Of a stretch of 64,000 nucleotides of DNA, positions 8,613 to 17,316 are shown piece after piece. The stretch is from Granulicella sp. GTDB taxonomy: Bacteria; Acidobacteriota; Terriglobia; Terriglobales; Acidobacteriaceae. The notes under the pieces are model-generated. The model saw only the letters and a list, made by a program, of their open reading frames with translations. It ran no database searches and was not told the DNA's origin. The first letter of the stretch is position 1, and each line of letters opens with the position of its first letter. A program made the position numbers and the translations under genes. The stretch is from positions 38,773 through 102,772 of the forward strand of contig JANYLK010000225.1 of assembly GCA_025357875.1 (NCBI GenBank), read 5' to 3'.

Positions 8613-9689
8613 TTATCGCTGTCCAATTCGATTCTGGCTAACTATCCGTGTGAGAGTGCCGGCTATATCGTTCAGCGAGGCCACGGTTCCAACTGCGTCG
8701 AGGCGCTTGGCTTCGCGGGGCATTCCGTAGACAACACAGCTTGCCTCGTCCTGCGCGATGGTCGCGGCACCGGCGCGCTTAAGGGTGAGCATTCCTTTCG
8801 CGCCGTCGGTTCCCATACCGGTGAGCAGTACTCCCACGCCGTGACTACCCGCCGCTTGTGCCACCGAAGCAAACATTACATCTACTGATGGCCGCTGGTA
8901 GCAGACCTGCGGACCCTGTTGCAACTCGACAGCATATCCGGTTGTCGTGCGGCGAAGTAGCATGTGATAGTCGCCGGGTGCGACTAGTGCAAGACCACGG
9001 TGAAGGACATCGCCGTCGACCGCCTCTCGAACGTCCATGCCGCACAGTTTATTCAATCGATTTGCGAAGGCAAGAGAGAAGCCAGCCGGTATGTGTTGTG
9101 TAATCACCATAGGAGGCATATCAGCGGAAAGCTGCAGAAGGATCTCCTGAATTGCGACGGTTCCGCCGGTCGAGGCACCAATCGCAATAACGGTTCGGCG
9201 ACCTCCCAAGGGTCTTGCGTCCTGGAGGTCAGTCCTCTGTTCCTGAGCTTCTGCCCGCAACAGATTGCGTGCCACGCGCGGCTGGGCACCGGCTGCTCCT
9301 CGAATGCTGGCCGCCAAGGCTCGTCGTAGATCGCCAACTGAGTAAGGGCCGGCTGGTTTGGCCAGAACATCTACGGCCCCGCAGCGTAGCGCTTCAAGCG
9401 TGGAGGCACAACACGCTTGCCCCAGCGAGCTGATAATAATGGTGGGGATCGGATGGTGATTCATCATCTGCTTCATGAACGTGAGGCCGTTCATGCGCGG
9501 CATTTCAATATCAAGCGTCAGCACATCCGGTTTGAGTAAGAGGATCTTGTCGCGCGCGACGTAAGGATCGGGAGCGGTTCCGACGACTTCCATGTCAGGC
9601 TCGGCTGCAATCGCCTCGCTAAGTATCTTCCTTACAATCGCAGAATCATCAACGATCAAAACCCTGATCTTGGGTTTGTCAGTGGACAT
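8613..9689 (-). CDS. cheB: CheB, receptor methylesterase/glutamine deamidase response regulator
   Basis: 358-residue two-domain adaptation enzyme. ATG 9689 (MSTDKPKIRVLIVDD) is chosen over an in-frame start 13 codons upstream. The receiver domain is at about 8-125, with VDDSA, the phosphoacceptor in LTLDIEMP, and AKP. The CheB methylesterase domain is at about 165-350, with the triad Ser in GASTGGT, His in QHIPAGFS and Asp in MGTDGAKGM. It removes methyl groups added by CheR to receptor glutamates. Its start lies 11 bases inside the end of cheD. Confidence 0.95.
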   Translation of the reverse strand: MSTDKPKIRVLIVDDSAIVRKILSEAIAAEPDMEVVGTAPDPYVARDKILLLKPDVLTLDIEMPRMNGLTFMKQMMNHHPIPTIIISSLGQACCASTLEALRCGAVDVLAKPAGPYSVGDLRRALAASIRGAAGAQPRVARNLLRAEAQEQRTDLQDARPLGGRRTVIAIGASTGGTVAIQEILLQLSADMPPMVITQHIPAGFSLAFANRLNKLCGMDVREAVDGDVLHRGLALVAPGDYHMLLRRTTTGYAVELQQGPQVCYQRPSVDVMFASVAQAAGSHGVGVLLTGMGTDGAKGMLTLKRAGAATIAQDEASCVVYGMPREAKRLDAVGTVASLNDIAGTLTRIVSQNRIGQR

Positions 9690-10203
9690 CGCTGGCTCCA
9701 ATCGTTTTTGAATTGGCCAACATCTCATGTTCGGGTCCGCCTGAAGTGCTTAGCTGCACTCGTCCACAGTCAACATCTATTTTCATCGTCCGCGAACTCA
9801 TCCCGCCGATCTCTTCCTTACTCACCACGACGCCAACCTTGCAGAAGACTTTCCTCATGGCAATCTGGTTTCGGTGGCCGATATTAAATGTCCCGTTAAA
9901 ATCGAGCATTTGGGCTCCGCCGGCTACCATGACAATCAACCTCGACCCTTGAGCGCCTAGTTGACGGGAGCTTTGAAGCAGTAGCGGTATTCCAGTGTCC
10001 GCGAAAAGGAAGGGCCGCCTCGAAGCAGTATCAAAATTAAGACTGGAATTGGGCAACATGAAGTGAAGTAGCCCGGCTACTCTCGCTTTGGGATCGTAAA
10101 GTGCCACCCCGATGCAGGATCCGAGCGTGTGGGTCACGAGAACATCGCCTGGATACCGGCTGACTCTACAGTCGCCGACACCCACGATTAGTAGTGCCAT
10201 CAT
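9679..10203 (-). CDS. cheD: CheD, chemoreceptor glutamine deamidase
   Basis: 174-residue CheD. The catalytic set fits the T. maritima spacing: Thr24, Cys30 (THTLGSC) and His47 (GLLHFMLP). It ends in a region with VAGGAQML and NIGHRN, both conserved. Two tandem ATG codons (10203, 10200) are possible starts; ATG 10203 overlaps the cheR stop as ATGA, the usual coupling geometry. A longer upstream frame lies inside cheR and is rejected. CheD proteins also bind CheC/CheX-type phosphatases, and one is encoded four genes downstream. Confidence 0.93.
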   Translation of the reverse strand: MMALLIVGVGDCRVSRYPGDVLVTHTLGSCIGVALYDPKARVAGLLHFMLPNSSLNFDTASRRPFLFADTGIPLLLQSSRQLGAQGSRLIVMVAGGAQMLDFNGTFNIGHRNQIAMRKVFCKVGVVVSKEEIGGMSSRTMKIDVDCGRVQLSTSGGPEHEMLANSKTIGASDVH

Positions 10204-11075
10204 CCACGTCCGTTCTGCGCACGGCGTGCATACTCTGGCTTTCTGTAAGTAGCAGGAGAAATGTAGTCGAGATCGTGCGTGATATTGTTGAGGCTCTCGG
10301 AGTGACCGATAAAGAAATATCCACCGTCCTCCAAATGAAGCGACAGGCGTTTTACGAGGCTTTGCTGGGTGGACCTGTCGAAGTAGATCATAATGTTGCG
10401 GCAAAAGATCACAGAGCAGCGGTAGCCCTCAGGAAGTTTTGCCATCAGGTTGAGGTGCTCGAAGCCGATCATGGAGCGAATGTCGTCCCTGAAACGAAAA
10501 GAGTTTGCACCGTTGGCCCGCTCCGGGACCAGATAGCGTTGCAGCAGGGCAATCGGGATTCCGTCAATGCGATCGGCTTCATATACTCCGCGCTTTGCTT
10601 TCTCCAGGACGCGAGTGGAGATATCTGTTGCCATGATCCTCACCTTTGCCGCAGCCTCCTGAAACGATTCTTCGAGTAGCGACATAGCGATGGAGTACGG
10701 TTCTTCGCCGCTCGAGCACGCAGCACTCCAGATGTGAATACGTGAGAGCGTACGGAGGGTCGGAAAAATGCATTTGCGAAGATACTCAAAATGCTTAGGT
10801 TCTCGGAAGAAGCTGGTGTGATTGGTGGTGAGGCGATCCACCATGGCAGCCAGTGCCGCTCCACTGCGATCGGCTTTCACGTATTCGTAGTAATGCTGAA
10901 AAGATTCAAGGCTGAGTTGACGCATTATCTTGCCCAAACGGGCAGCAACAAGCCCTCGCTTGCTGTCTCCAAGATCGAGCCCAAAGTGGTCATGGGCGAG
11001 CCTGCTGATGTTTTCATACTCGCGGTCACTCAGAGCCGGCAGGGAGCCCGTGAGACGCACTCGGGAACAATCCAC
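10200..11075 (-). CDS. cheR: CheR, chemoreceptor glutamate methyltransferase
   Basis: 291-residue SAM-dependent methyltransferase that adds methyl groups to chemoreceptor glutamates. The N-terminal helical domain is at about 10-90 (FGLDLGDSKRGLVAARL). The SAM-binding domain begins with IWSAACSSGEEPYSIAM at about 118-135, and the CheR motifs YRCSVIFCRNIMIYFD and GHSESL follow. The start is GTG, sharing its G with the cheA TAG stop (TAGTG). It overlaps cheD at the 3' end. The family call is secure. Confidence 0.95.
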   Translation of the reverse strand: MDCSRVRLTGSLPALSDREYENISRLAHDHFGLDLGDSKRGLVAARLGKIMRQLSLESFQHYYEYVKADRSGAALAAMVDRLTTNHTSFFREPKHFEYLRKCIFPTLRTLSRIHIWSAACSSGEEPYSIAMSLLEESFQEAAAKVRIMATDISTRVLEKAKRGVYEADRIDGIPIALLQRYLVPERANGANSFRFRDDIRSMIGFEHLNLMAKLPEGYRCSVIFCRNIMIYFDRSTQQSLVKRLSLHLEDGGYFFIGHSESLNNITHDLDYISPATYRKPEYARRAQNGRG

Positions 11076-13159
11076 TAGATCCTCCCTCTGTAGATACCGT
11101 CGATGTCAAGAATGAGCCCCACGCGCCCATCCCCCAGGATGGCGCATCCAGCTACTTCGGCGAGATCCTTGAATCTCCGGCCGAGGCTCTTGATGACCAC
11201 CTCCTGCTTGCCGATGAGTTCGTCGACGAACAGGCAGAAGGATCTGCCTTCACTCTCGGCCACGATAAGCGTGCCTTCGGTGAGGTTATCGGTGCGAGGT
11301 TCGATCCTAAACCGCCGATGCAGCCGGACGATGGGCAGTAGCCTGCCGCGCACCAGGGCCATCTCGGCTTTTCCCCGAACCGTCGACAACATATCCTGCG
11401 TAGGACGGAACATCTCGCTGACTGAGAAGAGCGGGACGATGTAGCGCTGCTGGCCCACCATCACCACGAGCCCCTCAATAATGGCGAGCGTCAGTGGAAG
11501 CTTGATATAAAAAGTAGTACCCTGACCCGCTTTTGACTCAATTTCGATGCGTCCGCGTAGTTTCTGAACATGTCTGCGAACCACGTCCATACCAACGCCA
11601 CGACCGGAGATGTCGGTGACTTTCTCTGCGGTTGAGAAGCCCGCTTCAAAGATGAGCATGAAGATCTCGTTATCGGCAAGCTGCACGCCAGGCGCGACGA
11701 GACCATTCTGACGTGCCTTTGCGAGGATTTTCGCGCGACCTAGACCACGGCCGTCATCCGTGATGGCGACGACGATCTGGCCCGACTGATGGTAGGCCGA
11801 GACACGGATGCGCGCCGTTGGGTTCTTGCCCAGCGCAATCCGTTCCTCAGACGATTCAATGCCATGATCGATCGAATTGCGAACCATATGCAGCAAAGGG
11901 TCGGAGAGCTGCTCAGCAATGGATTTGTCCAGTTCCGTTTCCTCTCCGGAAGACTCGAAAACGATCTGTTTGTCCGCGCGGCGGGCAAGATCACGGACAA
12001 CGCGCGCAGTCTTCTGAAACTGTAGACCGATCGGTACCATCCGCATGCCCGTGGTGATGCGCTGAACGTCGGCAGAAATGCGAGCAAGCTGACTGAGATT
12101 GCGCTGAAGCGTGGTGTCCCTGGCTGATTTCAGGATGGAGCTGTGCTGGATCAGTGTCTGTGCAATGACCATCTCGCCGACCATGTCCATCAGCTTGTCG
12201 AGCTTGACTGTGTCGATGCGAACCGACGAAGAATCTCCTACGCGACGTTCCTGGAGTCTGCGTTCGGCGGGTGCGTCCTCTCCTGTGCCAGGGACTTGAT
12301 CATCGCAAGGCGTGGGTCCAAGCAATGGAACAGGCGTTGACAGCGGCGCATCAGCCGGAAGAAACAAAATCGGCGCGGGAAGTGGTTTGACCTCGGTAGC
12401 GGTACCGTGTGTCGCCCTGCGTATTCGATCTAACAACGCACGGTTGACCCAAGTGGGCTGAGGTGTCTTCCCGGCTAACTTATCGGTGATAGCAGCTAGT
12501 TCGTGGCGGACAATATCCGTACTTTCGAGCACAACATCCACTAGGCTGGGACTTACGGAGAGCCGACAGGTGCGGGCGAGGTCGAGCAAATTCTCGACTT
12601 CGTGGGTCACGGATTGAATTTCGGCAAACTCGAGAAAGCTGGCCAAGCCTTTGATGGTATGGAACCCGCGGAAGATAGCGTTCAGCGTCTCCGTCGCGGA
12701 ATTATCTTTCTCGAGGATAAGCATCTGGCTTTCTATGGCAACCAGATGTTCCGCTGCTTCTGTGATGAACTCACGAATCAATTCCTCGTCAGCTGCGAGC
12801 GTGTCGTTCCTCGAGGCTTCTAATCGAAACTTGTCAGACGGTTGAGCATAGGACGATGACGATAATGGGACCGACGGTTCGGCAGGATCGTCGAGCAGGT
12901 TACGTACTTCGACCAGACCTGAACTAACTATTCGTGTTAGGTCTGGGACAGGTAGATTTGGCGCTAATTTGAGGCTATCGGCAATCCGACGCGCAACGGC
13001 TGCGACTCGCGGATGTCCAAGTTCTGCCGCTGAGCTGCAAAGATGCTCGAAGTCCACGGAATTCAGGGTGGCGACCCCGTCAAGGATCAGCCGGGTTGAG
13101 AGTTCATCAATCCGATCAGTAATAGCGGTTTGAGCAACATTTTCCGCTAGTTTCAACAT
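11075..13159 (-). CDS. cheA: CheA, chemotaxis histidine kinase
   Basis: 694-residue cytoplasmic kinase. Residues 1-120 form a helical N-terminal extension that I cannot assign. The Hpt domain follows at about 122-230, with phosphoacceptor His167 in FHTIKGLASF. A 100-residue linker carries no recognisable P2 domain. The dimerisation helix begins near RIDTVKLDKLMDMVGEMV, the HATPase domain has MVRNSIDHGIE, DDGRGL and GRGVGMDVV, and the CheW-like domain ends the protein. It phosphorylates CheY and CheB. cheW lies upstream and cheR overlaps downstream. Confidence 0.95.
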   Translation of the reverse strand: MLKLAENVAQTAITDRIDELSTRLILDGVATLNSVDFEHLCSSAAELGHPRVAAVARRIADSLKLAPNLPVPDLTRIVSSGLVEVRNLLDDPAEPSVPLSSSSYAQPSDKFRLEASRNDTLAADEELIREFITEAAEHLVAIESQMLILEKDNSATETLNAIFRGFHTIKGLASFLEFAEIQSVTHEVENLLDLARTCRLSVSPSLVDVVLESTDIVRHELAAITDKLAGKTPQPTWVNRALLDRIRRATHGTATEVKPLPAPILFLPADAPLSTPVPLLGPTPCDDQVPGTGEDAPAERRLQERRVGDSSSVRIDTVKLDKLMDMVGEMVIAQTLIQHSSILKSARDTTLQRNLSQLARISADVQRITTGMRMVPIGLQFQKTARVVRDLARRADKQIVFESSGEETELDKSIAEQLSDPLLHMVRNSIDHGIESSEERIALGKNPTARIRVSAYHQSGQIVVAITDDGRGLGRAKILAKARQNGLVAPGVQLADNEIFMLIFEAGFSTAEKVTDISGRGVGMDVVRRHVQKLRGRIEIESKAGQGTTFYIKLPLTLAIIEGLVVMVGQQRYIVPLFSVSEMFRPTQDMLSTVRGKAEMALVRGRLLPIVRLHRRFRIEPRTDNLTEGTLIVAESEGRSFCLFVDELIGKQEVVIKSLGRRFKDLAEVAGCAILGDGRVGLILDIDGIYRGRI

Positions 13160-13227
13160 AAGACCTCGAAAATCAGATTTGGTGTTCCCTGCAGTGAATC
13201 CAGCAGGGGAAGCGAGGCACGCGCTTG

Positions 13228-13749
13228 TTACTGAATCAGCGTGGGCAATACCCCGAAGTCATTGCTACTGAGAACCTGATCAATATCGAGTAGGATCTTC
13301 ACGCTGTCCTTGATCTTGGCCATCCCTGTGAGATAGGGCGTCACTACACCAGGGCCAAAATCAGGAGTGTCTTCAATGTCGGACGCCGTGAGATTGAGAA
13401 CTTCGACCACTCCATCGACGATCATGCCAATCAATAACTCCTCATTATCCTCATGGGTGCGCATCACGATGATGCAGGTACGCGGGGTGTACTCCTCCGA
13501 CTCCATTCCAAACTTCAGGCGCAGGTCAATAACGGGGATCACCTTACCCCGCAGATTGATGACCCCCTTGACATGTGGCGGAACCTGCGGAATCGCAGTG
13601 ATGTCCTGAAGTCCCATGATCTCCCGCACCTTCAGTACCTCGGTTCCGAATTCTTCCACGCCGAGACGGAAAATCAGATATTTTCCCGCTCGCTTGCTGA
13701 AGTCAAGTGGCATGGTGGGGGATGCCTGGGGAAGCTGCGTTGCCTGCAT
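13228..13749 (-). CDS. cheW: CheW, chemotaxis coupling protein
   Basis: 173-residue CheW adaptor joining CheA to receptor arrays. ATG 13749 (MQATQLPQ) has AAAGGA six bases upstream; the longer reading frame adds 82 unconserved residues from the promoter region. The conserved core has YLIFRLGVEEFGTEVLKVREI, VINLRGKVIPVIDLR and IGMIVDGVVEVL. It is the first gene of the che operon; an exact sigma-28 -10 box lies 57 bases upstream. Confidence 0.94.
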   Translation of the reverse strand: MQATQLPQASPTMPLDFSKRAGKYLIFRLGVEEFGTEVLKVREIMGLQDITAIPQVPPHVKGVINLRGKVIPVIDLRLKFGMESEEYTPRTCIIVMRTHEDNEELLIGMIVDGVVEVLNLTASDIEDTPDFGPGVVTPYLTGMAKIKDSVKILLDIDQVLSSNDFGVLPTLIQ

Positions 13750-13805
13750 AGTGTCCTTTGAGTACGGCGCACATCGCCGATGTGCAAGTCCGGCGCACAG
13801 AACGC

Positions 13806-13832
13806 TTATCGGCAACAACTTGGAAGACATGA
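13806..13832 (-). promoter_or_regulatory. Putative sigma-28 (FliA) promoter for the cheW-cheA operon
   Basis: On the minus strand, TCATGTCT (13825-13832) is followed after 11 bases by an exact GCCGATAA (13806-13813). Against the FliA consensus TAAAGTTT-N11-GCCGATAA, this is 5 of 8 in the -35 and 8 of 8 in the -10. It lies 57 bases upstream of the cheW ATG. Confidence 0.65.
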
Positions 13833-13910
13833 CAATGTCAGATGAGTGTCCCTGGGTGACTCGGAGAGGGTTTAGCTCGGATCTGACTGACTCTCTCGGC
13901 CCAGACCGCT

Positions 13911-13937
13911 TGATGAAGTGAGGCTTTCCGCCGATAA
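13911..13937 (+). promoter_or_regulatory. Putative sigma-28 (FliA) promoter for the chemoreceptor gene
   Basis: TGATGAAG (13911-13918), then 11 bases, then an exact GCCGATAA (13930-13937). The -35 matches the consensus in about 3 of 8 positions. The leader to the receptor ATG at 14057 would be about 110 bases. It diverges from the cheW promoter in the same 307-base gap; nothing else is recognisable in that gap. Confidence 0.55.
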
Positions 13938-14056
13938 CGGAGGTACGGAGGAGTCTTAGACTGCGGCGCCTCTTTGACTTCAGCTCGGAATCCAAATGCC
14001 TATCGACTTGCTCATTGCACTTGAAGTGCTTCGCGGCGGAAAGTCAGGATCAAAAA

Positions 14057-15565
14057 ATGTCATCCATAACGATTGAAAAAAAGCTCTTCTTCGGGGCCGG
14101 AACACTTTTGCTCTTGGCATTCGCCCTGGGTATTACGGCGTTTCTGGGCTTGTCAAGCGTAAGTGATCGCTTGCATGCCATTGTCGAAGTAACAGTAAGA
14201 CGGCAGACATTGGCACATTCCATGGATCGTGATATCTCTTTCGCAATGGGAGCGACCAAGGGAATCTTGATGCGTGGCCTGCAGAATGACCCCGCCGGAA
14301 TTGAAAGAAATATCCAGGATTTCACTACCTACGTTGGTAGCCTTGAAAACAGCCTCAGCGTTATGCAAAGCTTTGATCAGCAATCATCAACGATTCTTGC
14401 CTTGCGTGACATGCAGGCCGCTGTCAATACGGTCAAACAGTCCAACTACAACTTATCGAAAGCTGCATTTGCAGGAAATATGACCATAGCGCTTTCCTTG
14501 TACAACAAGGAGATAAAGCCGCTGGAAACGCGCCAAAAAGAGGATGCCACTCTCATCCTCGAAGTGCAGAATGCCGATCTCAAACAGGCGGAACAGGTTG
14601 CAGAGAATTCTGTCGCCGACTGCCGTTGGATTACTGGCACGCTGCTCCTTCTCGTATGCTTTGTGGGTATTGTGTTGATCTTCGCGATCCGTAAAATCAA
14701 CCGGGTACTTCGCAACACAGTGGCCGAAGTTACCGAGGTGTCGGTCCAGATTGCCTCTGCTGCGGGTCAAGTCGCGGCATCCAGCCAGTCGTTGGCTCGA
14801 ACTGCTTCAGAACAGGCGGCAACGATTGAAGAGACGTCGAGCGCCAGTGTCGAGATCAATTCAATGGCCCGTCGCAACACCGAAAATTCACATTCGGCTG
14901 CCGAAGCCGTGGCTCGCTCGCAGGAGGGATTCGAGAAGGCTAACGCTTCCCTCGGCGAGATGGTTGGTGCCATGGAAGGCATCAACGCATCCAGTCAGAA
15001 GATCTCGAAGATCATTAAAGTAATCGATGAGATTGCTTTTCAGACCAACATCCTTGCACTCAATGCAGCTGTAGAGGCAGCACGTGCCGGAGAAGCGGGC
15101 ATGGGCTTCGCCGTCGTCGCGGATGAAGTGCGCAACCTTGCACAGCGTTGCGCTCAGGCGGCCAAGGACACTGCCGACCTGATTGAGGATTCGATCCAGA
15201 GATCCGACGGCGGGAGGATCAAGGTGAACCGGGTTGCAGTTTCGCTCCACACGATCACGGCTGAGGCTTCTAAGGTCAAGGTGTTAGTCGAAGAGATCAA
15301 TTTGGGCAGCGTGGAACAGACAAAGGGGATCGACCAGATGGGTCGCGCGATCACGCAGATGGAGCAGGTTACCCAGACCAGCGCGGCCAACGCAGAAGAG
15401 GGCGCGGCAGCCGCCGAGGAGTTGAGTGCTCAGGCAAAGGCCATGCAGAATGTTGTGGAGGCCTTAAGAACAATGGTCGATGGTGGCAGGACTAATCATA
15501 TCAACGCAAAGAATCGTTCAGGCACCTTACTGCGCAAATGGGAGCCCGCGAAGGCGACGACGTAA
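14057..15565 (+). CDS. Methyl-accepting chemotaxis protein
   Basis: 502-residue transmembrane chemoreceptor. ATG 14057 has AGGAT upstream and gives [17 protein letters not shown]1 is at about 8-30. A periplasmic four-helix-bundle-like sensor occupies about 31-190, and TM2 is near 192-212 ([17 protein letters not shown]). No clear HAMP domain separates TM2 from the signalling coiled coil, as in some short-HAMP receptor classes. The hairpin tip is [26 protein letters not shown] and intact, so it should bind CheA/CheW. It is divergent from cheW with its own putative sigma-28 promoter. The ligand cannot be inferred. Confidence 0.93.
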   Translation: MSSITIEKKLFFGAGTLLLLAFALGITAFLGLSSVSDRLHAIVEVTVRRQTLAHSMDRDISFAMGATKGILMRGLQNDPAGIERNIQDFTTYVGSLENSLSVMQSFDQQSSTILALRDMQAAVNTVKQSNYNLSKAAFAGNMTIALSLYNKEIKPLETRQKEDATLILEVQNADLKQAEQVAENSVADCRWITGTLLLLVCFVGIVLIFAIRKINRVLRNTVAEVTEVSVQIASAAGQVAASSQSLARTASEQAATIEETSSASVEINSMARRNTENSHSAAEAVARSQEGFEKANASLGEMVGAMEGINASSQKISKIIKVIDEIAFQTNILALNAAVEAARAGEAGMGFAVVADEVRNLAQRCAQAAKDTADLIEDSIQRSDGGRIKVNRVAVSLHTITAEASKVKVLVEEINLGSVEQTKGIDQMGRAITQMEQVTQTSAANAEEGAAAAEELSAQAKAMQNVVEALRTMVDGGRTNHINAKNRSGTLLRKWEPAKATT

Positions 15566-15687
15566 GCAGCTGCGATAGCGTCTGTTCATGCATCCTCGGT
15601 TGTTTGCGCTATGAACATCCTTGGATTGAGCCCTTCGAAGGAGCGGTTCTTTTGGGTCCGCGATTACAATCGTGAGGGAGAACGTCA

Positions 15688-16779
15688 ATGCCCTCCCTTC
15701 TGCGAACCATTTTCAACGACGAGCCGGGCAGCACCAAGACAAAGATTGTTGCGATCTACGCCATGCTGGTCGCAGCCAACCTTGGGGCATGGTGTTGGGC
15801 GCTGCTCGCGTTTCATCGGTATCCGGTACTTCTGGGCACGGCGTTTCTCGCGTACAGTTTCGGGTTGCGTCATGCCGTCGACGCAGATCACATCGCGGCA
15901 ATCGACAATGTCACTCGCAAACTGATGCAGCAGGGCAAGCGGCCGGTTGCGGTAGGGCTGATGTTTTCTCTCGGCCATTCCACCATCGTAATTGTAGGGT
16001 CCATAGCCATCGCGGCGACGGCTCTTGCGCTGCAGCATCGCATCGATGCGGTGAGGGAAATTGGTGGGGTTATCGGGACACTGGTGTCCAGCGCCTTCTT
16101 GTTCGCCATTGCGGTCGCCAATATGATTGTTCTTTCCTCGGTGTATCGCACATTCACAAGGGTCCGCCGCGGAGGCACATACGTAGAGGAGGATTTTGAC
16201 CTTCTGCTTGGTAATCGCGGATTTCTTACCCGCATGTTTCGCCCGGTCTTCGGAATGATCCGATGCAGTTGGCATATGTATCCTCTAGGCGTCTTATTCG
16301 GTCTTGGATTTGATACGGCGACCGAGATCGGGCTGCTTGGAATCTCCGCTGCGGAAGCCTCCAAGGGTCTTTCGCTGTGGTCGATTCTGGTGTTTCCGGT
16401 ACTCTTCGCCGCGGGTATGTCGCTCATCGATACGACCGACAATATTCTGATGTTGGGCGCCTATGGCTGGGCTTATGTGAAGCCCATTCGCAAGCTTTAC
16501 TACAACATCACAATCACGTCCGTGTCGGTTGTGGTCGCCTTTGCGGTTGGCGGAATCGAGGCGCTCGGGTTGTGGTCGGGGCGGCTGCACCCCAAAGGTG
16601 CGTTCTGGAATCTGATCAACACTCTGAACGGCAACTTCGGCCTGTTGGGCTATGGCATCATCGGGCTGTTTGCCTTGAGCTGGATCGTGTCCATCGCAAT
16701 CTACAAGTGGCGCCGTTTTGACTCACTAGAACCGGAACAACTCGAATCTTCTCAGGGTATGGCCCCCCGGGGGTGGTAG
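15688..16779 (+). CDS. NiCoT-family nickel/cobalt transporter
   Basis: 363-residue polytopic inner-membrane permease of the HoxN/NixA (NiCoT) family. The signature His-x4-Asp-His is intact at His62-Asp67-His68 (RHAVDADHIAAIDN) in the second helix. Other family motifs are FSLGHSTIV, LGFDTATEIGLL and GMSLIDTTDN. ATG 15688 has GAGGGAG upstream. About seven or eight hydrophobic helices are visible. The sequence does not tell Ni from Co. No urease or hydrogenase gene lies nearby, and no metal riboswitch is apparent in the 122-base leader. Confidence 0.9.
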   Translation: MPSLLRTIFNDEPGSTKTKIVAIYAMLVAANLGAWCWALLAFHRYPVLLGTAFLAYSFGLRHAVDADHIAAIDNVTRKLMQQGKRPVAVGLMFSLGHSTIVIVGSIAIAATALALQHRIDAVREIGGVIGTLVSSAFLFAIAVANMIVLSSVYRTFTRVRRGGTYVEEDFDLLLGNRGFLTRMFRPVFGMIRCSWHMYPLGVLFGLGFDTATEIGLLGISAAEASKGLSLWSILVFPVLFAAGMSLIDTTDNILMLGAYGWAYVKPIRKLYYNITITSVSVVVAFAVGGIEALGLWSGRLHPKGAFWNLINTLNGNFGLLGYGIIGLFALSWIVSIAIYKWRRFDSLEPEQLESSQGMAPRGW

Positions 16780-17316
16780 AGCTAAAAAGCTTCGAATCAA
16801 CAATTTGCAAAATAACGATCCCGCAAATATTTCATTCCATTGGTCTTATGGCTAAAAATAAGAAAACAAATGAGTTAGATGATCAAACTGTATTGCAACA
16901 CTCTATGCTGTGGAGCCGCCGACTATACTTTTTCTTGTGTTTGTTTCCAACTAACTTAAGTATACGGGTTTGACCCAAACTGTTACGCCAACTATTTTTG
17001 GCGATTATGGGCGCGTGGTTGTTGAGGATTCGAGGATTTGCACAGTTTTGGGGGCTTGACAGTTTTGGACCGGCATATGGCCGGTCATGCATGGATATGG
17101 CCCGGGAGAGAACGGCGGAGATTCTGGACTCGATGAAACTGAGTCCAGAATGACGGTTTTGGGGTGCGAGGGCCTTGGGGGATTTGGGGGGCGGTGGTGC
17201 GTTGCGCGATCGCGCCACCTTGCCGGCTGAAACTGCTGCGGGCTAGGTGTCCGGCGAAGGGTGCTTGACCAGGCGAAGAGACTAACCCCGCGATAGGCAC
17301 GATGTAGCCGTACCGA
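16780..17316. other. Intergenic region between convergent genes, with hairpins
   Basis: 537 bases without a gene. The first 200 are AT-rich. Two inverted repeats lie in the second half: GACCGGC/GCCGGTC (17068-17086) and TTCTGGACTC/GAGTCCAGAA (17122-17150, 9-base loop). Either could end transcription of the two converging genes, although neither has a strong T tract. Short open frames here show no family resemblance. Confidence 0.5.
17122..17150. repeat. 10-bp inverted repeat, REP-like
   Basis: Perfect 10-bp arms TTCTGGACTC and GAGTCCAGAA with a 9-base loop, followed by TGACGG. It sits between convergent genes. It looks like an intergenic palindromic repeat, but no second copy is present in this window. 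Confidence 0.5.

Noticed and set aside
15566..15687. Possible Ni/Co riboswitch before the NiCoT gene
   Set aside because: The 122-base leader has no recognisable four-way junction consensus, and a fold cannot be judged by eye.
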